From positions 930,001-994,000 of the forward strand of contig JACKQL020000014.1 in the NCBI GenBank assembly GCA_018296165.2: 64,000 nucleotides of DNA, in the 5' to 3' direction. This document shows, piece after piece, positions 33,615 to 44,929 of this stretch. The position numbers and the translations under genes were made by a program. The stretch is from Termitomyces sp. T153 (Eukaryota > Basidiomycota > Agaricomycetes > Agaricales > Lyophyllaceae). The first letter of the stretch is position 1, and each line of letters begins with the position of its first letter. The notes beneath the pieces were generated by a model. It worked only from the letters and a program-made list of their open reading frames with translations, was not told where the DNA came from and did not search any database.

Positions 33615-36600
33615 AATATTCTTGGACTTGTTTCTTGTCTTCTGTGCTGGTTCATACCCTGTTCCATTATGTAACCTTCCTAGCATATATATACCATTTC
33701 CTTTGGACGTTCTAGTCTGAATGATTGAGTTCATTTCAGTTTTTAAGTCAGGCAGTGGTAAATAAAACATGTAGGAGTTACTCATGGAAGTTGAATCCCT
33801 AGTAAATCCAGAAGTGGGGGTTATGCCCACTAATGCCATCTGTGTTTGTCAGTCCCAGGGGTCCTAGGGCTTGATGGAGTGCCATCAGGCATTGGCGTGC
33901 TTGGAGTAGGCTTGATTAGCAGTGTTGATCTCATCCTGGAGGAATTGGTGAAGGGATCGGAAGTTCTTGGTGACTTTATAGGTAATGTGGGAGGGGATAT
34001 CCTTGAGAGACAGCATGAGTCAGGGGTTGTAGCCCTTGTTGGCATAGAAGGGGGAGACTCCAGTAGCAGAGTGGGGTGTGTTGTTATAGGTAAACTTAGC
34101 AAGGGGGAGTTCTGTGTGCCAGTCATTCTGTAAATAGTTAACATAGAGGCAGAGATACTGTTGCAACATCTGGTTTACTCATTTTGTTTGTCCATCAGTC
34201 TCTGGGTGATAGGCAGTGGAGAGGTTAGTTTTGATTTTGAGTGCCTTGCATAGTGATTGCCAGAAATGGGATACAAACAGAGGGCTGCAGTTGGAGACAA
34301 TGTTGTCTGAGAGTCTGTACTTAGAGAATATATGTTTCAGGAATAGTTTGGCAAACTCTAGAGCATTGTTGGTGGTGTGGCAAGGAATGAAGAGGGCTTG
34401 CTTAGTGAGGCAGCAGATGATGACAAGGATTGCATTGAAACCTTTGGAGTCTGGGAGTTTGATGATGTGATCCATTGCTATTGAGGATCAAGAGCATTGG
34501 CCAACAGGGAGGGGCTTCAAGAATCTGTGGGGGCAATGGTGGGGTACCTTGGCCTGGAGACAAGGTTCACAGGCCCTTACATATTGTGTGATGTCCTTCT
34601 TCATTCCTGGCCAAAAGTAAGTTCAAGAAATGAGTTGAAGGGTCTTACAAATTTCTGGGTGCCCCAGAGCTTGTGGTTGTGGTGTTGCCAGAGTATGTCA
34701 AGGCAGATGGACTTGTGGTCCAGAGCATAAATTTGTCCATGCTGGAGCAGGAGGCAGTGGTCTGGAGACAGCAAAAAGGGGTTTTTGGTGCTCAACTTGT
34801 CAGAGTTGTTGTAGGAGTCGTGCTGGGTGAAGAAGGAGTCCAGGAGTGAATTTCTAATTTGATGGAGGATTCCTTCTTCATTTAAGATCAACACAGCATG
34901 TAGATGTTTGGGGGGATTACCACTCAATAGTTGAATGTGTTCCATTTGGCTTCAAAGGATTTCTTTCAATACATGTCAGACCTTTGAGTGAGGGTGTTGG
35001 GCTTTGCACTGAGTTGTCCAAGGCAGTAGTGGATGGTGAAGTCATATTCTGAAAGGGTTTTGGACTATTGAGCTTAGCAGTGGCTGAGCTGTTTCATAGT
35101 TGTGAAGTATTGCAGGTTGTTGTGGTTGGAGTAGACTTGGATGTAGTGTAGGAATCCCTTAAAGTAGGCCCACCACTGATGGAAGGCTTCAACGATTGTG
35201 AGGAGTTCTTTATTGTAGATGTCATAGTTGAGTTCCACAGAGATCATTGATCAGGTGTAGAAGGCAACAGGATGGAGATCCTTGCCCCCAGTGTCTAACT
35301 AGGAGAGTATTCTAGCAATAGTGTAGTCAGAAGTGTCACATTCAAGTATAATCAGCAGGCAGGGGTCAAAATGGTGGAGGACCAGAGCAGAGGTGAAGGC
35401 CTTCTTCAGGAGGAGGAATATGCTTTGGCACTTGCTGTCCCAATTCCAAGGGGTGTCCTTCTGCATGAGTTAGTTGAGGAGTTTGGTAATTCCAGAGTAG
35501 TTGTTGATGAAACAGTGATAAAAGTTAGCAAACCCCAGGAATGACTGTACCTCCCTAACGTTCTGCAGCGGGGGCCAGTTGAGTATGGCATTGACTTTCG
35601 CAGGGTCCATGCACACACCATTGGGAGTGACAATGACCCCAAGGTATTTGACCTCCATTGTGTGGAAGGAGTATTTCTTGGATTTTGGCATGAAGGTGAT
35701 ACTCCTGGAGTCATTCCAAGATGTGGCAGATGTGCTCCAGGTGCTCTGCAGGTGAATTGGAGTAGATCAGGATGTGATGTCATTCATGAAGTACTAGAAA
35801 GTGGCAGGGGAGTTAGTCATTCTGAAGGGCATTATGAGGTACTCAAAGAGGCCATAGCAGGTGCAAAAGGCAGTCTTCCATTCATGCCCCAGAGCAATCC
35901 AGACATTGTTGTAGCCAGAGCAGAGGTCTATCTTAGTGTAGATCTTGGCACTGTGGAGGCAGTCAACAAGGTCTCCAATCAGAGAAAGAGAATATCGGTT
36001 TTTTTTGGTAACTTTGTTGAGTCTCCAATAATTAATACAGAGTTGGAGTGATCCATCTTTCTTCTTGGCAAACAGGACTGGAGCACCAGCAGCAGAGATC
36101 AATGGGCATATAAAGCCCTTGCCAAGCATGTTATCAAGGTACTCCTTCGGGGCCCAGAGCTTGATTTCAGACATGTTGTAGATCTTGCCAAATGGGGGTG
36201 AGGTGCCCTCTTTGAGATTAATCTTATGGTTGTAGGAGCAGTGTGGGGGAAGTTCTTTAGCACTCTCTTCAGAGAACACATCAGCAAACTCATGATACTC
36301 TAGGGGAACTACTTTAGATAGGATCTGTTCCTCCATTTTGCTCTCTGGCACAGTGGTTCCTGCACAGAGGTGCTCTTCCAGTAGGGCTGGTGTGATTTGT
36401 AACTGGAAGGTGGGGGTGCCATCTTGTAGGATGTGTGCAAAGGGGACAGCACTAATGATTTTAATGTCAAGGTTTCCAGATTTGTAACTGGAAGGCAGGG
36501 GTGCCATCTTGTAGGATGCGTGCAAAGGGAACGGCACCAATGATTTTAATGTTGAGGTTTCCAGAGTTGATGGAGGTGGATATCAGGGTGGAAGTGGTCA

Positions 36601-36767
36601 AGGGCAGAGTGGTGGCGGAGTTGGTCAGGGAGGTTGAGCATTGTTGGTTGGTGTACCATGGGCCTTTGTATCAATTCTAAGGTATGTTGGGAGGCAGCTG
36701 TCATAATTTGATCAAGAATGACCAAAGTGGAGTTGTGCTTTCTTCACTGTCGAAGAGCTTGAGGGAG
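33615..36767 (-). pseudogene. G1-B pol (reverse transcriptase, RNase H, integrase core)
   Basis: Reverse transcriptase: 36540-35794 with SKVVPLEYHEFADVFSE, GAPVLFAKKKDGSLQLCINY and IYTKIDLCSGYNNV; 35691-35470 with SFLGFANFYHCFI. RNase H lies in broken frames at about 35400-34980. Integrase: the zinc-binding region near 34600 and the core 34475-34179 (MDHIIKLPDSKGFNAILVII, ending STAYHPETDGQTK). At about 33890 the integrase C-terminus jumps directly to the post-chromodomain sequence (MALVGITPTSGFTRDS), about 400 bases shorter than G1-A. The protease motif DSGT is absent near 36700, where G1-A has about 800 more bases. Confidence 0.8.
36396..36565. repeat. Tandem 85-bp duplication in G1-B pol
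   Basis: Unit 36396-36480 is repeated at 36481-36565 (TTTGTAACTGGAAGG...GGTTTCCAGA) with a few transitions. Eighty-five is not a multiple of three, so the copy shifts the pol frame. G1-A has a single copy. Confidence 0.8.
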
Positions 36768-36899
36768 ATCAGGGTGGGGAAGTGAGAGGGGAGGTGTGCT
36801 GGGAAGTTGTCTGGGGCAAGTGCCATTGTGCAGAGAAGTGTGGCTGGGGCGGAGAAGATGTTGGGGTCTGGTCCGCAGTCTAGTGCATCTTCAAGACCT

Positions 36900-39429
36900 A
36901 AACTGCTGACTTATTTTCCATGAACTAGTAGTCACAGTCTTCTCTGTTGATTGTCTACACAGCACATCCCATCACCTGTCATTTAAGACAACTGTGAATA
37001 AAGTGCCCCTGCTCATCACATAGGATGCATACACCCTCTTTCCATTATTTCTCCTGTATCTTCTCTGGTATGTTGATTTATGGCCTATCCCAAATCTTGT
37101 TCATGCATAGGGCTTCTTGATTGTCAGCGGAGTCTGGAATGTTGTCATAGTCATCAGGGTCAGTGTTCAGGAGCTCCAGGGTTTCATGGAGGTCAGTGGC
37201 GTTGAGCTAGGCAGGTGGGCGTTGTCCTGGGAGTTGATTGGCATTGGAGGTTCCTCAGCCCAGAGGGAAACAGGGCACAGGATTGGCAAAGTTGGTGGGA
37301 ATTGAGGATTAAAGGCCATTAGTTGCTCTGGCCTACCAGTTGGTGTTACCAGAGGTGTTCCAAGAGGTCTAGAGTGCCATGTTTTTGCTGCAATCTTCCC
37401 AGTAACCTTGGTCAACCTGGGTAACAAGTGCCTTGTACCCATTGTAGGTAGTTTGCTTGGGTATGAAGTGAAGGATGTCCTTGATCCGTTGAGGCAGGGC
37501 ATGATGAAGGGCTAATTGGAGAGCATTGTAGTTCCAACTGGTCTCATAGGCTTCCCATTCAAATTGTACAATAAAGGTCATAAAGCAATCATTGTCACGC
37601 ATCTGGAGGTTGAAGAGATTTTCCTCTGCTTCAGCTACAGTGTTGAAGATGCCAAACTTACTTGAGAATTCCTGAGTGAAAGCAAGCCAATTGGAGAGTA
37701 TGGGGTTGTTGGGATCAAACCAGAGTAGTGCAGTGTAATGATCAAAGGTGATTCCCTGCAAATAGGATGCAGCAAAGGCTACTTGTGAGCACTCAAGTTG
37801 GAAGGTAATGGGCTTAGCTTGGAACATCATTAGACACTAAGTTAAGAAGATGTGCCACTTCTAGGGGTCACAGCCAGTGAAGGGTTTGGGCTTTTAAATG
37901 TCAAGTTTGCCTTCCCAAGCCAGTGCATTGTAAGTATTGTCCTGTGAGTTTTGAGTTTGGGGTGGGGGTCCAGCATTGTAGTAGTAGTAATAATTGTTCC
38001 TGTTTCCATACTGGAGGGGGAAGTTGTTCATAGTCAGGCCCCATCCTCCCAGTGGTTTGCTGTTGAGAGGTCTACTGCCTGGTGGTTGACCTGCATTACC
38101 TGGGGGAGGCCTGGGGGCCCATCAAGGGGGAGGGGGTCCTCTGGGGATGGAGGGACCAAAGTAGTTGGCATCAGCAGGAGAGTTGGGCACTAGAACAGAC
38201 AGGAGGTGAGGGGAGTTAGTAGAGAAAGGGGGTCGGGGAGCTCTAGGGCCCATAGGCTGTCTTGGAGGGGCTGGGGCACTCTGGTGGGGTGGGGGCATCA
38301 GGGTATAGGGGGCACAGAGGTCAAAGTGGGGGGGTCTGTCTTGTGGAGGGCCATTGCATGGAGTGGGCTCATTGGTGGGACTTCCAGGCTCATTAGTGGG
38401 ACTTCCAGGCTTGTCAATATAGGAGAGGGTTTGGTTGTCATTGTCGATATGTGGGGTGAGCCATTGTGCATGGAGTTCAGTAGCATTAGGCTGATCCCAG
38501 GTATGGAAGGTGCTAGGGACAGAGTTGGCCTGAGGATGAGCTGAGAGGGCCAGGGTGTGAGTGGCAGGTTGGTTGAATAATCCCCCCATGAGGTTGAGGT
38601 TCCTCAAGATCCAGGAGGCTATGTTGAGCTCTTTCTATTGGCAGGAAAAGAGAGGCAGGGCTTCACTTCATGTTCTGATGGGTTTCTTGTGTTGCACATG
38701 GAAGGAGTGGGAGGGGTCCAGAGGATCCTTGAAGGGGTGGGGGTTGGGACTAGTGTGGATTTTCTTGACCAAGGTGTGGAGCTTGTTTCATAAGTTAGCA
38801 TTGATGCCTAAGGTACCTTGCATAGTTTCCAGAAGATTTCCTTGCAGATAGTGTTCATAGAAGTCAAGGAGTCAATCTGCCCAAACTTCTGGAGTTGTGA
38901 GGGTGTTGGAGTAGCCTAGGTTAATGAGGAGGGTGTGAGTGCATCATGCAAATTCCATGGGAGCAAAATAGAGGAAATGGAGGACTTTGTTATGCTGTTG
39001 GACATAGGCCTCAATCCTTTGTTGTCTAGGGGAAGGGGGAAGTTGAATGGAGAATGGTAGATGGGGGGGAAAATAACTATCTGGGTGTTTTGGAGGGGCT
39101 AGAGCTGCAGCAGGGACTGGGTATGCATAGTAATGGGCAGGGGCAAGGTAGGCAGGGTTGGGAGGCACTGCAGAGTATCTTCCAGGATGCATGTGGAGGT
39201 TGTTACCATCAGCAGGGAATGCTGGGGGGTGGCGCCAGCCCAGAGGGATTTCCTAGCTAATAGAGGGTGTGTAGAAAGCCTGGTTGGGATCAGGAGTCCA
39301 GTAGCAGGAGACATACTGGTCCATAAGGGGGCCTGGGTAGAATAGGATGTAGGGATTTTCAGGAACTGACCAACCATAGACATCAGTTAGGTAGCTGGTG
39401 GGGTTGTACATGGGGTTATATGCAGACAT
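36900..39429 (-). pseudogene. G1-B gag with CCHC knuckle region
   Basis: ATG at 39429 (MSAYNPMYNPTSYLTDVYGW). Blocks: PPNPAYLAPAHYYAYPVPAA at about 39150; YEHYLQGNLLETMQGTLGIN near 38830; a Pro/Asn linker (38607-38122) with a small in-frame duplication GSPTNEPGSPTNEP not seen in G1-A; and the long frame 37830-37369 with the capsid-like core (FQLECSQVAFAASYLQGITF, LAFTQEFSSKFGIFNTVAEA, ITFDHYTALLWFDPNN, KQTTYNGYKALVTQVDQGYW). The knuckle near 37010 (C-x-LC-x-EQGHF) is interrupted by stops. This is the clearest view of the Gag of this family in the window. Confidence 0.78.
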
Positions 39430-39461
39430 CGAGAATGGGGTAAGGGGGAGTCTTGATATTA

Positions 39462-40469
39462 TATCAGGTTCCACTAACAATGGAGGCTCAGCTACACTGG
39501 CAAATCCTTACTAGGTGGATGTGATGTCCTGCACTTATAACCTAGCACTCCAGAGGTGATGCAGAGTGGAGAGACTTGCAAGGGGAAGCTAAGGGAAGTG
39601 GTCCAAGCAAGGCCAGAGTGGTCTGGAGAAGTCTAAGCCCAAATATATTAACATTGGGCTTGGGCAGGTGTTAGGAACAAGTGCATAAATAAATTGTGGG
39701 GTAGATGGAGGCTTTGCTAGGGATGGGGGTGGAGCCAGAGTTTGATGGGGGGATCAATCAAGACTTGATGGGTTCAGGCCAAGTAAAGAGTGAGGTCTGG
39801 AGTTGTTGTAAAAATGTTCAGGGTTTGTAATGCATGTGCAGAGTTTGTACTGATGTCAGTGATAAAAGGAACTTAGAGAAACAAAGGAAATATGTACAGT
39901 CAAGACAAGACAGAGATGAGATGAGATGGGATGGAGAAAAGAGGTAGATTTGAGACTAAAAATAGAAACAGAGATGAGACGAAACACGAGACATAGGAAA
40001 CCAGTAAATGCAATATCAAGACTAAAGTTCAAGGAGTTACTCTATGACTTATATACTGACTACTGGGTACCTCTGGAGAGCAGTGGGTATGGCAGCAGGG
40101 TTCAACAGAGTTGTGTAGAGTTGACAGGTATTGGGTACAATCCAGGAGTGGGCCACAGTGGTATTCTGATGGGATCACTGGCCACTCTCAGGTCATTGTA
40201 ATGCTCTGGAGCAGGTTGGATGAACTAGGGTAGGGGATCAGAGGTGTATGACATGGTCAGGAATGGTGGGGGAAGTCTTGGGAGTTCACGGGAAGTGTTG
40301 ATGGCTGCAGAGAATGTGTTAGAGTTGGTCAGGGGGCTGTCAGGGTTTGCTGACGAAGTGTCAGAGTTATCTAGTGTGGGCATGGAGGGTGGGCAGGGTT
40401 TGGGGGAGTTGGGTGGGGTGTTGGAAGGAGCTGGGAACAGTGTCAGAGGCTAGGGAGCAGGTTGTGACA
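39462..40469 (-). repeat. 5' LTR of G1-B
   Basis: Minus orientation: begins TGTCACAACCTGCTCCC (at 40469) and ends near GGAACCTGATA (39462), one change from the canonical TGACA. The TATA block (complement of CTTATATACTGACTACTGGG) is at about 40047-40066. Confidence 0.85.
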
Positions 40470-42422
40470 GACCCCTCCCTGCCAATTGTACTCAAATGTG
40501 ATGCCTCTCACTATGCTATTGCCAGAATACTCTCCCAGCCAGACTCTGGAGGCAAGGATCTCTGCCCTATCACCTTCTACACCCATTTGATGATTCCCAT
40601 GGAGCTCAACTACAACATCTACAACAAGGAACTCCTCTTGATCATTGAAGCTTTCTGTCAGTGGCAAGAAAGGATCTCTGCACCACATTCAAGTCTACTC
40701 TGACCACAACAATCTGCAATATTTCATGACTACAAAGCAACTCAGTTGCCACCAAGCTCAATAGTCCAAAACCCTCTCAGAGTATGACTTTACCATCCAC
40801 TACTGTTCTGGATGACTTAGCACAAAGCCCAATGCCCTCACTTAGAGGTCAAACATGTACCCAAAAAAGTCATTTGAAGCCAAATGGAATGCATTCAACT
40901 ATTAAGTGGTAATCTCCCCTGAACATCTACATGCCATGCTGATTTTAAATGAAGAAGAAATCCTCTATCAAATCAGAAATGCACCCCTGGACTCCTTCTT
41001 CACTCAGCATGACCCCTGCAACATGCAACAACTCCACTGATGAGTTGAGCACTGAGAACCCCTTCACGCTGTCTCTGGACCACTGCCTCCTGCTCTAGAG
41101 TGGATGAATTTATGCTCTAAACCACAAGTCAATTTGCCTTAACATACTCTGGCAACACCACAACTACAAGCTCTGGGAACACCTAAGGATTCATAAGACC
41201 CTTCAACTCATCTTCCAGACTTACTTTTGGCCAGGAATGAAGAAGGACATCACACAATACATAAGGGCCTGCAAACCCTGTCTCCAGGCCAAGGTACCCT
41301 GCCACCACCCCTACAGGTTCTTGAAACCCCTCCCCATTGGCCAATGCTCCTGGTCCTCAATATCAATGAATCATATTGTTGAACTCCCTAACTCCAAAGG
41401 TTTCAATGCAATCCTTATCATTGTCTGCCACCTCATTAAGCAAGCCCTCTTCATCCTCTGCCACACTACTGACAACACTCTGGAGTTCACCAAACTATTC
41501 CTCAAACATGTATTCTCCAAGCATGGACTCCCAGACAACATTGTCTCTGACCACAGGCCCCTATTTGTATCTCATTTTTAGAAATCACTATGCAAGATGC
41601 TTCAAATCAAAACCAACCTCTCCATTGCCTATCACCCATAACTGACAGGCAAACAGAACAAGTAAACCAGATGTTGGAACAGTATCTCTGCCTCTATGTT
41701 AACTATTTATAGAATGACTAGTGTGCAGAACTTCCTCTTGCCAAGTTTACCTACAACAATATGCCTCACTCCACCACTGGAGTTTCCCCCTTCTATAACA
41801 ATGAGGGCTACAACTTCTGACTTATACTATCCCTCAAGGATATCCCTTCCCATGTTGCCCGTGAAGTTGCCAAAGACCTCTGATCCCTTCACCAGTTTCT
41901 CTGGGATGAGATTGACACCACCAATCAAGCCTACTCTAAGCATGCCAATGCCCAACACAACCTGACCTCCAATTGGCTCCCCAGCACCTTGGTCTAGCTT
42001 GATTGATGAAATCTCAAGACCCAGAGGCCTTCCATTAAGCTTGATCACAAATGTTTCAGCCCTTTCAAAGTTCTTCAGAAGGTCTCTACACATGCATACA
42101 AGCTCAACCTACCTCCAGGCTTAAAGGGCCTCCATCCTATATTCCATGCCCAACTCCTTGAAAGACATGCTCCAGACTCATTTCCTGGCCAATGCTCCAG
42201 CCAACCACTCTCCATCAAAGTTGAGGACAAGTATCACTATAAGGTCAACCAAATCCTTGACTCCCACATAGTCTGTGGCTGACTCCAATACTTGGTCCAC
42301 TGGAAGGGCTATGGACCTGAGAACAATACTTGGAAACTCTGAAGAAATCTTAATGGAGCCCCAGACAAACTCTGGGACTTCCATTGATGCCACCCCACCA
42401 AGTCCGGAGACACCCAGGACTA
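40470..42422 (+). pseudogene. G1-A pol, part 2 (RNase H, integrase, chromodomain)
   Basis: RNase H resumes at 40470 (PSLPIVLKCDASHYAIARIL, then FYTHLMIPMELNYNIYNKEL). Integrase: zinc-binding region at about 41150-41290 (HKTLQLIFQTYFWPGMKKD, then YIRACKPCLQAKVPC) and the core 41350-41650 (MNHIVELPNSKGFNAIL; KHGLPDNIVSDHRPLFVSHF). The chromodomain is at about 42215-42390 ([20 protein letters not shown], LQYLVHWKGYGPENNTW). Stops interrupt all parts. G1-B lacks the last segment. Confidence 0.82.
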
Positions 42423-42660
42423 GCAAATGCAGACAGTATCAGTGGGCATAACTCCCACCTCTGGATTTATCAGGGATTCAACTCTCATGAATACTCTCTA
42501 TGTGTTTTATTTACCACTTCCTCACTTAAAACTAGAGAAAAAATTTCCCATCACTCAGACTGGACATTAGAAGGGAACTGTATATATATGGTATGACAAT
42601 TACATAATAATACAGAGTATAAAGCAGGCACAGGGCACAAGGCAAGTCCAAGAAAACCCC

Positions 42661-44170
42661 CTACTCCTCCTCCTCCTCCAGTCCTACTTCCACTATCTTC
42701 CCCACCATGTCCACCTCCAGTTGTGCCACCACCATCACCAGAACATCTGGATGCCCCAGAAGGGGTTCTTCCATATCCATCGCCACCTCCCACCATACTC
42801 TAAAGTCCACTATTATCTTCTGCCAATGCCCCACCAGCAGGTGCTCCATCTGCATAATCCTCTGCCCCAGCTCCAGAGGGAGGTCTCTAGGCATCCTTGC
42901 TAACCCATCATGAATGGACTCCAGCACCACCAATGCTCCATCAAGAAGAATGCAGTGCTCCCTGGCTCAGTCTGCTGAAGCGGGGTCAGCTCAGTGGGAT
43001 GGAGAACAGGGAATAAAAAGGAAAGAACTCACAAAGCACCCTCCACCATCCCAAGGCTGCCTCATTGGCAAGCCACTCCTTCTGCCTCTGTGCCCTCTCC
43101 ACTGCTGCTTGGGGCACCCCTATGCCTGACTCCTCCTGCATCCCCACCTCTGCCCATGCCTTTGACTGCCTCAAATAAGCCTGCACCTCCTAGAGTCGGA
43201 CCAGCTGCTCCGTGGCTGCCCCCACAGCCAGGTCCTAGTCCTTCCACACTATATCCCTGTCCCTCCACACCTTGTCCTGCTCTCTCTGCATCATATTCCA
43301 GTCCTCTCCAATTCTTTGAACCTCCTCCTCACAGATGGCCAGCAACCACTCCAGCCCCTCCACTCAATGCTGTAGAAAGGCCTCTGCAACTGACCATGAC
43401 TCCCCCATGAATAGCTTCACTAAAGCCCTGGAGGTCAGGAAATATACCACAAAGCCTGGAAGGCCTGCCATTGCCTGCTCCCCCCACACCCACTTGCTCA
43501 GTCCTGCTTCTAGCAAGAGGGATGCCTTCTGCTTACCTTTATTACATGCCAGAGGGGCCCCTCTCTCCATCCCCCCATGGGGGCCCAACCTTCATTGGTA
43601 GGGGCTCCATGCTACCTCCACCTTCAACTCCCTCAACTCTCCCCAACACCTTGCTCTGCCACCCCTCCTCCAACTGCACTGCAACCCACACCTGGTCCCA
43701 ACCTTGCTCTGTGGCGATGCAGGCGGCATGCTAACTCAATGTAACAGAACAACTCTCATGCCATGAGCAATATGGGAGACACACTAATGTATCCCACCAT
43801 AGCTCTGGCATGGGCTCCTCAAAATTGCACTGCTCCCCATGTCAAACAGAAGACAAACACTATAGAAATAGGTTAGCCAAAAAGGTAAAATCACATAGTC
43901 ACTTACCAGGGCCACTGCCTGGCACCACTTGAGAGTTGGAGGACCCCTTGCCCATCCCACAGCCTCCACAAACTGCTCTGGCATCACTTCTGCCTGAGCC
44001 ACCCTTGAACCCATGGGAATGGGTCAGACCACCCCTGGACCAAGCTCAGGCCAAAAACAAGTGAGAGGGACTGCTTCTGCTGACTGCACTGCATTCCTGC
44101 CCAACAAAAGCCTCAAGGGGCCTGCTACAGCTGTAAATAACTCTGTCAGGACCCAGTCAGTATTCTGGAA
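42661..44170 (-). pseudogene. Antisense cargo gene of G1-A (second copy)
   Basis: Minus strand, opposite to gag-pol. From right to left: ELFTAVAGPLRLL (near 44165), GSRVAQAEVMPEQFVEAVGW then ARGPPTLKWCQAVAL, an intron 43906-43830 with donor GTAAGT, the motif SPCQSYGGIH (second Cys now Tyr), ACNKGKQKASLLLEAGLSKW then VWGEQ, a coiled coil (LLAICEEEVQRIGEDWN, MMQREQDKVWRDRDIVWKD), AVERAQRQKEWLANEAALGW, an intron 43032-42972 (GTGAGT...CAG), MPRDLPLELGQRIMQMEHLL then VGHWQKIIVDF, and an end at VGLEEEEE, TAG at 42663. The first exon is missing: sequence begins within intron 1 and abuts the LTR fragment. Together with the G1-B copy it defines a gene of roughly 350-450 codons. Confidence 0.65.
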
Positions 44171-44191
44171 TGTGTGAAACAGAATGGTGCC

Positions 44192-44929
44192 CACACCCCC
44201 AACTGATCCCATCAGAATATCACTGCAGCATGCCTCTTGATTGTATCTGATACCTGTCAACTCCACACAGCTCTATTGAACCCTGCCGCCATGTCCACTG
44301 TCCTCCAGAGCTATCCAGTAGTCAGTATATAAGTCATAGAGTAGCTCCTCATACTTTAGTCTTGATATTACTTGCATTTACTAGTTTCTTGTGTCTTGTG
44401 TTTTGTTCTGTCTCCATTTCTATTTTTAGTCTCAAATCTACCTCTTTTGGCTATCTCATCTTGTTTTGTCTCTGTCTTGTCTCAATTGTCTCCTTTTCCT
44501 TTATTTTCCTAAGTTCTTTCCATCTCTGACATCAGTACAAACCTTGTGCACATGCTACAATCCCCAAACATTCTTACAACAACTCCAGACCTTGCTCTTT
44601 GCTCAGCCCCAAACCCATCAAGTCTTACTTGATCCTCCATCAAACTCCAGCTCTGCCCCTAACTCTAGCAAAGCCTCCATCTATCCCGCAATCTATTTAT
44701 GCACTTACAAACTTGTTCGTGATGCCTGCCCAAGCCCAATGTTCATACTTGGTCTTAGACTTCCCCAGACCACTCTAGACTTGCTCAGACCACTTCCCTT
44801 AGCTTCCTCTCACAAGTCTCTCCACTCCACGTCACCTCCAGAGTGCTAGGTTATAAGCACAGAACATTGCATCCACCTAGTAAGGATTTGCCAGTGTAGC
44901 TGAGCCCGCATCATCAGTGGAACCTGACA
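44192..44929 (+). repeat. 3' LTR of G1-A, 5'-truncated
   Basis: Starts within the LTR at CCCCCAACTGATCCCATCAG and runs through the TATA block (about 44324-44333) to GTGGAACCTGACA. The first 300 or so bases of the LTR are missing together with the adjacent purine tract. Confidence 0.82.

Larger units (their letters stand above)
30716..40469 (-). mobile_element. Gypsy retrotransposon G1-B, nearly full length
   Basis: It has two complete LTRs (39462-40469 as 5', 30716-31721 as 3'), gag, pol, a polypurine tract at 31722-31741 and the antisense cargo gene. The flanks GACTC (30711-30715) and GACCC (40470-40474) fit a five-base duplication with one C/T difference. The element lost the protease catalytic region (gap near 36700-36760) and the integrase C-terminus plus chromodomain (junction near 33860-33890), judged by comparison with G1-A. 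It could therefore not move on its own. Confidence 0.88.
24708..44929 (+). mobile_element. Gypsy retrotransposon G1-A, interrupted by G1-B
   Basis: 5' LTR 24708-25758, gag about 25791-28260, pol 28590-30715 and 40470-42422, an antisense cargo gene at 42661-44170, truncated 3' LTR 44192-44929. It is inserted in the pol of G2: the flanks ATTTC (24703-24707) and ATTCC (44930-44934) fit a five-base target duplication with one C/T change. Its own RNase H is split by G1-B. A deletion removed the 3' polypurine tract, the first exon of the cargo gene and about 300 bases of the 3' LTR. Confidence 0.85.
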
